A DNA stretch of 64,000 nucleotides from Sulfurimonas sp. RIFOXYD12_FULL_33_39 (lineage in GTDB: Bacteria; Campylobacterota; Campylobacteria; Campylobacterales; Sulfurimonadaceae): NCBI GenBank assembly GCA_001829785.1, contig MICF01000001.1, positions 1-64,000 on the forward strand. Reading direction: 5' to 3'. Under the pieces are notes generated by a model that searched no databases, was not told the DNA's origin, and worked only from the letters and a program-made list of their open reading frames with translations. Every line of letters starts with the position of its first letter. Position 1 is the stretch's first letter. Of the stretch, positions 26,777-35,412 are shown piece by piece. The position numbers and the translations under genes are program-made.

Positions 26777-27310
26777 GTGAAAAAAAGGGTTTTAGTTTTA
26801 CACGGCTTAGGCGGAAGCGATTTCCCTCACTGGCAGAGCTGGTTATCGGCGGAAGTTGCGAAAGATTATGGATGTGTAAGTTTTCCAAAACTACCAGATT
26901 TCAATTCTCCTAATAAAGATGCATGGATGGAGCAATTAATTAAAGAGTTAGAGGATTTTAAACCTGATATTGTTATTTGCCACTCTTTAGCAAATATTCT
27001 ATGGTTTCATGTTTGTAATCAATTTAAACTACATGTAGTAGAAAAGCTCTACCTTGTAGCTCCGCCTAGTTTAAAATGCGATATGGATGAACTAAAGAGT
27101 TTTTACCCTTGTGAAGTACCGAAAAATCTATATGCCAAAGCATCATTGCTTATTACTTCTACAAATGACAATTATATGAAGAAAGAAGAAGCGATATCGC
27201 TTCAAAAAATGCTCAATATCCCTATGAAAATCATGGAAAATGCAGGACATATTAATGCTTCAAGCGGATATGGAGAGTGGTCATGGATATTAGAAGAAAT
27301 TACTAGTTAG
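26777..27310 (+). CDS. RBBP9/YdeN-type alpha/beta hydrolase
   Basis: A 177-residue serine hydrolase of the DUF1234/RBBP9 type. VLHGLGGSDFPHWQSWL at the start is the oxyanion region, ICHSLANILWFH near residue 74 carries the nucleophile serine, and AGHINASSGYGEW near residue 155 the catalytic histidine. The natural substrate is not known for this family. AGGAG precedes the ATG region. Its last eight bases overlap the convergent acyltransferase-hydrolase gene. Confidence 0.88.
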   Translation: MKKRVLVLHGLGGSDFPHWQSWLSAEVAKDYGCVSFPKLPDFNSPNKDAWMEQLIKELEDFKPDIVICHSLANILWFHVCNQFKLHVVEKLYLVAPPSLKCDMDELKSFYPCEVPKNLYAKASLLITSTNDNYMKKEEAISLQKMLNIPMKIMENAGHINASSGYGEWSWILEEITS

Positions 27311-29438
27311 ATTTTATGAACTCTGTGATTTTTTCAAAAACTTCCTGATTCACACTGTCATCTAAAATGACAACATGCTTACTACTGTTTACTAAATACT
27401 TCTCTTTTTGAGTTGAGCCGACTCTATCATAAATTAAATCAGCACTCTTTGGATTAACTATAGGGTCTTTATCTGCTTGAATTATAAGAGAAGGTATAGA
27501 GATATCCTTTAATTTTTTTTCTGTAGCGTCAATTAACTCTTTCCACTCCCCTATTGATGAAGTATAGTGTTTTTTATAGCTTATCTCAGGGTATTCAGGT
27601 TCACTCTCATACATGTCATATTCAGAATCAAACAGCGATAAAAAACTATCAATTACATTATGATTAGGCGAAATATAATTTGCATGTATATCATCAAGCG
27701 ATATAGCACTGTTTATGCAGACCACTCCGTTTATTTTTCTTGTTGAGTTAGCTGCTTTTAAAAGAGCTATTAAACCACCTGTTGAAAAACCGCATAAAAA
27801 TATCTTTTTGCTTACACAAGATAGTGCCGTGTAACCTATATCAAATGAGTCATACCACTCCTTATAAGTTGTATCTCTTAAATCTTCGGGCATAGTTCCG
27901 TGCCCTTTTAATCTTATGGCATATACATTAATTCCGTTTGCAAAAAGATACTCAGCCAAAGGTTCTACCTCGCGTGACGCAGACTTGTAACCGTGAGATA
28001 AAACACATCCCGTAGTGTTTTTTTCATCATACAAAATAAAGGGTTTTCCTATCTCCTTAGGCTTAGTGTCAAAAACCGAATAAAACTTATTATAGTCATG
28101 ATTGAACTGTGCCGTATCACGATTGTAAATAATATAAAAAACCTCTTTATAAACTATATGCATATCTTTTTGAACATTGTGTTTTGCACACTCGTGAAGC
28201 TCATGCAGTATTATCGTCTCGTTTATTAAAACACGAAGAATATTTTTAACTCTTATAGTATGAAATGTATGCTCATTTTTAAAATTATCCCTATTTATAG
28301 TATATTTATCACTATCGGCAACGATAATATTCTGTTCTAGCGCCACTTTGAAAATATTATCAAACAGTACATTTGGCTCATCATTTAATAATTTGCATAA
28401 ACTTGCATCCAAAGAGCTATCAAGATGATATATCGCCAACCTCTCAAGTTCTCTTGAGAGAAGATATATTTTTGCTTTTAACTCTCTAATGCTAAACTCA
28501 TCATTTAACATGTACTCCAAACAGAGTCCAAAAAGATGGTCAAAAGTAATTAGAATATTTTTATATACCTCATTCATCATCATATTAGTCAAAGCTACTC
28601 TGCCTCGCTCAATAACACTCTCCTCATTAATCTCTAAATTATCTTTCTTTAAATCCCGTTTTATATGAAATAAAAAAGCTTTAACGTCAATAGGCTTTGA
28701 AAAGTGTACATGTACTTGAGAGTTTAGAAGCAGATTGCTCTCTATATCAATCTCCTCTTCTACGGATTCTCCTTTTGCGTCTATATATTTATGAGCAAAG
28801 TTAGAAATACTGTTTTGTCCTTTTCTTATAGGAAAATAAGATACGTTTATCGGGATAATCAGCGTATTGTTATATGAGAGTTCCTCTTTTTCGTCAATAA
28901 AATAGTTCTCTTTAAACTCTCTTATAGCTTCAACATCGAAACGGTTATTTGCTTCAAAATATCTGCTTTTTTCAAGCTCACTTTTAAGCGCTAAAACTGC
29001 CGAACCGGTAAAAATATCGTGAAGCCCTTTTGGATTTTCCACCATAAAGGTATCTTTGGATAGAAGCACTTTTTTACTCTTTATCATAAATCCTTCAGGA
29101 TAAATCAGCCAATTATCACGTCCTGTAAGCAAATCCCCCAATATTTTCTCATTTCTATATCTATCTTTTGTAGATACCGTACCGACTGCATTTAAATAAT
29201 CTATCGTTGCGGTTGTAAAGATAGTATGATCCGCCAATGAACGCACTTTAAAGCCTAGTTTTTTATAAATAACATAAGGCAGTAAAAAAGTTTCTATTCT
29301 TGTAAAATGGTTAGCGACAAAGAGAGTCGGGGCATTTGTATTTAGATTTTTCTCACCGCTAAAAGTGATTGAGTTTGCCATAATTTTTTCTACTATGCTT
29401 AAGACAAATTGAGAAGCTTCATACATTTTATTTCCCAT
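27303..29438 (-). CDS. Acyltransferase - alpha/beta hydrolase fusion protein
   Basis: A 711-residue two-domain protein, last gene of the fatty-acid operon. The N-terminal domain is PlsC-like: NHFTRIE near residue 43 is the NHx4D/E-type acyltransferase motif and IYPEG near residue 117 the acyl-acceptor motif. A long helical middle (residues 250-440) has no motif I recognise. The C-terminal domain is a lysophospholipase-like hydrolase with HGYKSASRE, CGFSTGG near residue 555 (nucleophile) and DKDPIV. It may move acyl chains between lipids and CoA. The ATG follows AAAGG and lies nine bases after fadE. Confidence 0.85.
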   Translation of the reverse strand: MGNKMYEASQFVLSIVEKIMANSITFSGEKNLNTNAPTLFVANHFTRIETFLLPYVIYKKLGFKVRSLADHTIFTTATIDYLNAVGTVSTKDRYRNEKILGDLLTGRDNWLIYPEGFMIKSKKVLLSKDTFMVENPKGLHDIFTGSAVLALKSELEKSRYFEANNRFDVEAIREFKENYFIDEKEELSYNNTLIIPINVSYFPIRKGQNSISNFAHKYIDAKGESVEEEIDIESNLLLNSQVHVHFSKPIDVKAFLFHIKRDLKKDNLEINEESVIERGRVALTNMMMNEVYKNILITFDHLFGLCLEYMLNDEFSIRELKAKIYLLSRELERLAIYHLDSSLDASLCKLLNDEPNVLFDNIFKVALEQNIIVADSDKYTINRDNFKNEHTFHTIRVKNILRVLINETIILHELHECAKHNVQKDMHIVYKEVFYIIYNRDTAQFNHDYNKFYSVFDTKPKEIGKPFILYDEKNTTGCVLSHGYKSASREVEPLAEYLFANGINVYAIRLKGHGTMPEDLRDTTYKEWYDSFDIGYTALSCVSKKIFLCGFSTGGLIALLKAANSTRKINGVVCINSAISLDDIHANYISPNHNVIDSFLSLFDSEYDMYESEPEYPEISYKKHYTSSIGEWKELIDATEKKLKDISIPSLIIQADKDPIVNPKSADLIYDRVGSTQKEKYLVNSSKHVVILDDSVNQEVFEKITEFIKSN

Positions 29439-29447
29439 AACAGACCT

Positions 29448-31835
29448 TTATATTTCTCTTTTTAAATACTCATCAATCATAAAACCATCAACTTGAACTA
29501 CCGCTTCTTTAGCATCTTTTGCTCTCTCTAATAGATTTTTCTCATCCGCAGTAATTATGCCTGTTTTGAGTGCCTCATCTATAAGTGAGTAAACACTCTG
29601 CTTTGGAAGTTTAGCGTTTTTGATAGCATTTTTTATTTTTTGTACTATACCTGCCGACTCTTCATTCAATCTCATAGCATCTTCAATCTCTTGATATCTT
29701 TTTGAGTAATAGATTCCATCTATCAACCTATCTCTTATCTCGCCTCTTGAAGCGATACTATGAGCCAAATCACGAGATAGTTTATCACTGACACCTCGCC
29801 CAAGCGAATTAATAGTCATATACCATTTAACCGGTTTAAACAAAAAGTTTACTAGTGGATTTGTAAAGAGATTAGCCGCTATTTCATTATAGGCATTTTG
29901 CATAATTCTTAACTGCCAATCGCCGATATAGCTGATAAAAATATCATCGGCTTTGTCCGCATCCGCTTTGTAGCGGCGAAGAGTAGCACTTAGAAGATAC
30001 ATGCTAGAGAGTATATCCCCGAAACGCCCCGTAATTTTTTCTCTTTGTTTTAGACTTCCGCCGTAATATGCCATGATAAAATCGGATAAAAAGGCAAAAG
30101 TAGCACTGCTCCACGCAAGTTTTTTCTCATAATAACATCCGACTCCGCTAGAAGTTGATTTATGCAGATAACCTCTTGTTAAACTCAGCAGTGTCATCTT
30201 AAGCATATTTCTAAGAGTCAATCCTACATGTGAAAAAAATGCTCTATCAAATGCTTTTACGTCTCCTGATTCAACAGCCGTTATTTCACTATAAACGTGA
30301 GGATGACATCGTATAACACCTTGTCCGTATAAAATTAGCGTACGAGTCATAATATTTGCACCCTCGACCGTAATGGCTATAGGTGCTCCCATATATGCAT
30401 GTCCTAAAAGATTTCTCTCTCCTAAAGATATTCCTGCACCGCCTACTATATCCATAGCATCGTTAATAGAGCGTCTAAACATCTCCGTTGAGTGATATTT
30501 CATAACCGCATTAATTACTGAGGGTTTTTTACCGCCATCTATTGCTCCAAGCGTAAAAATTCTTGCCGCATCTAACATGTAAGCATTAGCGGCAAGTCTT
30601 GCCAAAACATCTTCAATACCCTCAAACTTTGAGATAGACAACCCAAATTGCTCTCGCACGCTCGAATATGCACCTGCGACCGCGGCAGAGAGTTTGACTC
30701 CGCCGCAGCTTACCGAAGGAAGCGATATCCCGCGCCCGACGGAGAGTGACTCCATCAGCATCTGCCAACCTTTAGATACTCCGTTTATCCCTCCTATAAC
30801 ATCATCTATCTTTATTATCACGTCTTTACCGCTAATTGGAGAGTTTATAAACGGAATATTCAGCGGATCGTGGCGTTTTCCTTGAACTACACCCTCTAGT
30901 TTGGCATCTATAAGAGCACATGTAATTCCAAGCTCTTTGCCTTTTTTAAGCAGCTCTTTGGGGTCTCTTAACACAAATGCCAAACCGATAACGGTTGCAA
31001 CTGCTCCCAAAGTAATATAGCGCTTATTAAAATTGAGTTTTATAAATATCTCGCCGTTTTGCTCGAATAGCTCTCCGCTTGAGGAGATAGAAGTAGCATC
31101 ACTTCCTGCAAGCGGTTCGGTAAGCGCAAAACACGGTATTTCTCTACCGTCGGCAAGGCGAGGAAGATAGTAATCTTTTTGTTTTTGCGTGCCGTAATGA
31201 AGAATCAACTCTGCAGGTCCAAGCGAGTTTGGAACCATGGTAGTAATAGAGAGAACTTGAGAACATGATGCCTGTTTTTGTATAACGGCAGAGTGTGCCA
31301 ATGCAGAGAAACCAAGTCCTCCATACTCTTTTGGAATAATCATTCCAAAAAATTTGTTATCTTTTAGATATTGCCAAACTTCAGGACTCAAATCTCTTTG
31401 TGCAAAAACCTTAAAATCATTTGTTATCTCACAAACACGCTCGACTTTTGTATCTAAAAACTCCTTCTCCTCATCCGTTAATTTCGGGTATGATTCACTG
31501 AGTATTTTTTCAAAATCGGGAGAACCGGAGAAAAAATCTCCCTCTATCCAGACATCCCCTGCACGAAGAGCAATTTTTTCGGTATCTGATATGCTCGGCA
31601 TAAGACGTAATTTTTTAACAGCTAAAAGTAAAGGCGATGATATGATCACAATCCTCAACAAAGGAATAAGCAAAACAAGATTAAGCGGAATATATATCAT
31701 CCAAAAAACCAAAGTCGGTGTAAAACAAACGGCTATAACGCCTATCATAAGAGCGGAAATTATCCAAAACGACATACCTCTATACCAACTAACAAGCAAA
31801 GCGGTTACAAATACAAATATTAAAATTAGTTGCAT
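29448..31835 (-). CDS. fadE: Membrane-associated acyl-CoA dehydrogenase, FadE type
   Basis: FAD enzyme introducing the trans-2 double bond in acyl-CoA. The 795-residue length and three N-terminal hydrophobic segments (residues 1-70) are those of FadE rather than the 380-residue soluble ACADs. GMIIPKEYGGLGFSALAHS near residue 160 and CFALTEPLAGSDATS near residue 240 are the family's substrate/FAD segments, and a VEGANIMTRT block near residue 490 contains the region of the catalytic base. AAGGAT precedes the ATG three bases after fadB. The electron acceptor is probably a flavoprotein outside this window. Confidence 0.9.
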   Translation of the reverse strand: MQLILIFVFVTALLVSWYRGMSFWIISALMIGVIAVCFTPTLVFWMIYIPLNLVLLIPLLRIVIISSPLLLAVKKLRLMPSISDTEKIALRAGDVWIEGDFFSGSPDFEKILSESYPKLTDEEKEFLDTKVERVCEITNDFKVFAQRDLSPEVWQYLKDNKFFGMIIPKEYGGLGFSALAHSAVIQKQASCSQVLSITTMVPNSLGPAELILHYGTQKQKDYYLPRLADGREIPCFALTEPLAGSDATSISSSGELFEQNGEIFIKLNFNKRYITLGAVATVIGLAFVLRDPKELLKKGKELGITCALIDAKLEGVVQGKRHDPLNIPFINSPISGKDVIIKIDDVIGGINGVSKGWQMLMESLSVGRGISLPSVSCGGVKLSAAVAGAYSSVREQFGLSISKFEGIEDVLARLAANAYMLDAARIFTLGAIDGGKKPSVINAVMKYHSTEMFRRSINDAMDIVGGAGISLGERNLLGHAYMGAPIAITVEGANIMTRTLILYGQGVIRCHPHVYSEITAVESGDVKAFDRAFFSHVGLTLRNMLKMTLLSLTRGYLHKSTSSGVGCYYEKKLAWSSATFAFLSDFIMAYYGGSLKQREKITGRFGDILSSMYLLSATLRRYKADADKADDIFISYIGDWQLRIMQNAYNEIAANLFTNPLVNFLFKPVKWYMTINSLGRGVSDKLSRDLAHSIASRGEIRDRLIDGIYYSKRYQEIEDAMRLNEESAGIVQKIKNAIKNAKLPKQSVYSLIDEALKTGIITADEKNLLERAKDAKEAVVQVDGFMIDEYLKREI

Positions 31836-31838
31836 AAA

Positions 31839-33947
31839 TTATCCTTTATAAAATGCTTCATTATTTGCTGCCATATTTACAATCAGCTCACACGGTTCAA
31901 ATCTTTTTCCGTATTTCTCTTCTAAACCTACCAAAGAGATATAAACCTTTTCTATTCCAAGTGAGTCGGCATATTTAAGCAATCCGCCGCGAAACGGAGG
32001 AAATCCTGTTCCCATTATCATTGCCATATCAAGCTGCGAGGCATCTTTTACGATGTTCTCTTCCAAAGCTCTGGCTGCTTCATTTATCATTATCATCATT
32101 GCTCTATCTATAATTTCAGGTTTGCTGTAAGCTCTTGAGCGAGGCTGAATGGCAGTTACCTCTTTGTTTATCTCTTTTTCTTTGCCGCTATAAGTATAAA
32201 AACCTTTTTTATTTTTTTTGCCTATAAGTTTCATATTTATAACCTCTTCCAAAATAGGCGCTACCTTCATCCTCTCGCCGTATGCCTCTTCTAATACCTT
32301 TGATACTTTATACCCGACGTCAAGTCCCACCTCATCTGCAAGAGAAAAAGGACCCATCGGCATGCCGAACTCCTCTATGGTTTCATCTATAAGCAAAATA
32401 CTAGCACCCTCTCTAAACATCCTAACAGATTCATTTATATATGTTATAAGAATTCGGTTTACTAAAAAACCTGCGCAATCTCCGACTAAAATAGCAGTTT
32501 TACCTGCATCTCGTGCCAATTTAACTACAGTTGCAATTGTTTGATTGGAAGTTTTTTCTCCTGCAATAACCTCAACAAGCGGCATACGTGGCACGGGATT
32601 AAAAAAATGCATTCCGATAAAACGTTCAGGCTTTTTCATACCCTCAGCTAACATCGAAATAGATAGCGATGAAGTGTTTGAGGCTATAATGCACTTCTCA
32701 TTTACTACACTCTCCAAATCTTTATAAACATCTTTTTTAGTCTCTATGTTTTCAACAACCGCTTCGACTACCAAATCAATATTATTAAATCCGTTATATT
32801 TATCCGTATAACTTATATGCCCTATTTTTAACTCAACTTCGCGCTTAGTTATCCGCCCTCTCTTTAAAACATCATCATAAAACTTACTAATCGACTTAAA
32901 CGACTCTGCAATAGAATCGTAACTTCGCCCCTTTAATCTAACGGCTTTATCAATTTTACTAAAAAGCCACACTATACCTCCGCCCATTACGCCAGAACCT
33001 ATAACTGAGATGTCATGTACATCAAGAGGCAGCACCTCTTTTTCGACAAAGGTGTCATGCTTTAACCTCTCGGAAGCAAAAAAAATAGAAATTAGATTTT
33101 TTGAAACATTGCTAACGCAAAGTCTTGCAAAAGCGTAAGCCTCCAAAGAAAGCGCCTCGTTTAGCGGAATCTTCTCCGTTTTTTTAAACAGCTCTATTAC
33201 CTCTAGCGGTGCAGGATAACGTCCTTTTGTCTTTTTCATAACCTCTTTAAGAGCAAACTTATAGATAAGTGATGGAGCGAACCTCTCAAGCAGATTCATC
33301 TTGTAACGCGTTGCATCTATTTTAGCACGCTCTTTATCATCTAAAATAGCTTTTATAAAACTCTCTAGCTTAAACTCCAAATAACCTTCCGGTACACAAG
33401 AGTCAACCATTTTAAGTTTTTGGGCTTTTAAGCCGTTAATAAGTTTAGCACCAAGTATAAGCTCAAGTGCTTTTTGTTTGCCGATAAGATGTTTTAGATT
33501 TTGCGTTCCGCCAAATCCGGGTAAAACCCCCAAATTAACTTCAGGAAGACCTATTTTGGTTTTGGGATTCTGTGTTGCTATGCGATAATCACAGTTAAGA
33601 GCTAACTCAAAGCCGCCTCCAAGACAAGCTCCGTTAATAACTGCAACAGTATAAAAAGGCAACACTCTGATTTTTGATAGAATAATCTGTCCGTTTCTAA
33701 CTACATCATGCGAGGTCTGTTCGTCTGTAAGAGACTCTATCTCAGATATATCGGCTCCTGCTATAAAAACACCCTCTTTAGCGCTTTTAAAGAGCATTAT
33801 ATCTATGTCTTTGCGATTCTTCAACTCATCAAGTTTAGCTTCAAGTTCCCTCATAACCGATATTGAGAGAAGATTAACGCTAGAGTTTGGCATATCAAAC
33901 AATAAAGTAGCTATTTTATTTTCTACATGTAAGCTAAAAGCACTCAT
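31839..33947 (-). CDS. fadB: Fatty acid oxidation complex alpha subunit (enoyl-CoA hydratase / 3-hydroxyacyl-CoA dehydrogenase)
   Basis: Bifunctional beta-oxidation enzyme. The N-terminal crotonase domain shows GADISEIES near residue 62 and ACLGGGFELALNCDYRIA near residue 100. The NAD-binding dehydrogenase domain starts with ISVIGSGVMGGGI near residue 320 and has GMHFFNPVPRMPLVEVI near residue 430. About 702 residues is typical of FadB/FadJ. I place the start at 33947, where the ATG overlaps the fadI stop by one base; the frame is open further upstream but only over fadI. Confidence 0.93.
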   Translation of the reverse strand: MSAFSLHVENKIATLLFDMPNSSVNLLSISVMRELEAKLDELKNRKDIDIMLFKSAKEGVFIAGADISEIESLTDEQTSHDVVRNGQIILSKIRVLPFYTVAVINGACLGGGFELALNCDYRIATQNPKTKIGLPEVNLGVLPGFGGTQNLKHLIGKQKALELILGAKLINGLKAQKLKMVDSCVPEGYLEFKLESFIKAILDDKERAKIDATRYKMNLLERFAPSLIYKFALKEVMKKTKGRYPAPLEVIELFKKTEKIPLNEALSLEAYAFARLCVSNVSKNLISIFFASERLKHDTFVEKEVLPLDVHDISVIGSGVMGGGIVWLFSKIDKAVRLKGRSYDSIAESFKSISKFYDDVLKRGRITKREVELKIGHISYTDKYNGFNNIDLVVEAVVENIETKKDVYKDLESVVNEKCIIASNTSSLSISMLAEGMKKPERFIGMHFFNPVPRMPLVEVIAGEKTSNQTIATVVKLARDAGKTAILVGDCAGFLVNRILITYINESVRMFREGASILLIDETIEEFGMPMGPFSLADEVGLDVGYKVSKVLEEAYGERMKVAPILEEVINMKLIGKKNKKGFYTYSGKEKEINKEVTAIQPRSRAYSKPEIIDRAMMIMINEAARALEENIVKDASQLDMAMIMGTGFPPFRGGLLKYADSLGIEKVYISLVGLEEKYGKRFEPCELIVNMAANNEAFYKG

Positions 33948-35236
33948 TATTCTACCTCCAGTATTAAAGATGCACCCTGTCCGCCACCAATGCACAGCGT
34001 TGCTAAACCTACATTTTTATTTCTGCGGCGCAACTCTTTTAGTGTGTGAATAACAAGCCGTGTACCAGTCATTCCTACCGGGTGTCCGAGTGCAATTCCT
34101 CCGCCGTTAACATTTAGTATATTTGTATCGATTGCACCCAAAGCTTCATCTCTGCCAAGATGAGTCTGTGCATATTTTTTCGACTCAAATGCAGCCATGT
34201 TTGCTAAAACCTGCGATGCAAAAGCTTCATTTAGCTCAATTAGCTCAAAATCACTCATCTTCATTTTTGTCATTTCTAAAATCTTTGCAGTAGAATACGC
34301 AGGTCCAAGCCCCATTCTAGCAGGTTCAAGACCTGCATAAGCATACTCTCTTAAATATCCAAGCGGAGTTAAGCCCATCTCTTTTGCCTTTGATTCACTC
34401 ATCAAAACAACCGCCGCCGCCGCATCGGAAATTTGGGCAGAGTTACCTGCAGTAACAGTTCCGTTTCTCTTATCAAAGAAGGGTTTTAACCTTGTTAAAG
34501 CTTCAATACTCTGAGCATAACGAATACCGTCGTCATCGCTCATAATAAGTCCGTTTTTTGCGTCATATACAATAGGTGCTATTTCTTGCGCAAAGATACC
34601 CTCTTTTTGGGCGCGTTCTGCTTTTTGATGTGAAGCAAGTGCAAAATAATCCTGCTCTGCTCTGCTTATGCCGAAGTCTTGAGCCAATATTTCGGCGGTT
34701 GAGCCCATAATAAGCCCTGAGAGAGGGTCGGTTAAACCCTGCATAAGTCCGACGATAGGTTTTAAATACGAGGGAGTAAAGCGTGAGAGAGTTTTTATTT
34801 TATCTATAAGTGATTTTGAACGAAGCATCGCTTCAATGATATCTGACATCCCTTTGGTAAAAAGAAGAGGAAGATTACTCATCGACTCCGCTCCGCCTGC
34901 TAGATAAATCTCTCCGTGACCCGATAGAATTTTACTAGCAGCCGTAGTGATCGACTCCATTCCGGATGCGCAGTTTCTATGAACCGTGTAAGCCGACGTT
35001 TTATCGCTAAAACCTGCCCTTAGAGCTATGACACGCGCAATGTTTACGGCATCTGAGGGCTGCCCGACATTGCCGATTATTACCTCATCGTACATGTCAA
35101 AATCTATACCCGTTCTAAGAACAACCTCTTTGACTATATGCGCACCCAGCAAGTCGGCACGCAAATCCTTTAATTTACCCGAAGCTTTGGCTATCGGGGT
35201 TCTAAGACCGTCTATTATTGCAACTCTTTGACTCAT
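33947..35236 (-). CDS. fadI: Acetyl-CoA C-acyltransferase (3-ketoacyl-CoA thiolase)
   Basis: Thiolase completing the beta-oxidation cycle. HRNCASGMES near residue 88 holds the nucleophile cysteine, GHPVGMTGTR near residue 385 the catalytic histidine, and CIGGGQGAS the C-terminal cysteine. The 429-residue length and adjacency to fadB fit FadI of the FadIJ type. It is the first gene of a four-gene operon on the minus strand. No acyl-CoA ligase is seen in the window. Confidence 0.92.
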   Translation of the reverse strand: MSQRVAIIDGLRTPIAKASGKLKDLRADLLGAHIVKEVVLRTGIDFDMYDEVIIGNVGQPSDAVNIARVIALRAGFSDKTSAYTVHRNCASGMESITTAASKILSGHGEIYLAGGAESMSNLPLLFTKGMSDIIEAMLRSKSLIDKIKTLSRFTPSYLKPIVGLMQGLTDPLSGLIMGSTAEILAQDFGISRAEQDYFALASHQKAERAQKEGIFAQEIAPIVYDAKNGLIMSDDDGIRYAQSIEALTRLKPFFDKRNGTVTAGNSAQISDAAAAVVLMSESKAKEMGLTPLGYLREYAYAGLEPARMGLGPAYSTAKILEMTKMKMSDFELIELNEAFASQVLANMAAFESKKYAQTHLGRDEALGAIDTNILNVNGGGIALGHPVGMTGTRLVIHTLKELRRRNKNVGLATLCIGGGQGASLILEVE

Positions 35237-35326
35237 TATTCACCTCTTCATAGCAAGTTAGTTTTTATAATTCAACACTTTTTTTAAGGAGACACAACAT
35301 TTAAGTTTCAAATACTATATCACAAA

Positions 35327-35383
35327 TTTACCTAATATTGTATTTAGTTATATTTACCATATAGAAGGTAAAAGAGTTATAAT
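35327..35383 (+). promoter_or_regulatory. Divergent control region between fadI and the ABC-F gene
   Basis: TTTACC-N8-GGTAAA (35353-35372) is a perfect six-base inverted repeat just upstream of the TATAAT box (35378-35383) of the ABC-F gene. A third TTTACC lies at 35327-35332, closer to the fad operon. The arrangement looks like operators for a dimeric regulator acting on one or both genes. No regulator gene is adjacent. Confidence 0.45.
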
Positions 35384-35412
35384 ACGGCAATTAAATCAAT
35401 TGAAAGAACTCT

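Noticed and set aside
33948..33995. Longer N-terminus for FadB
   Set aside because: It would overlap fadI; the TAATG overlap start at 33947 is standard.
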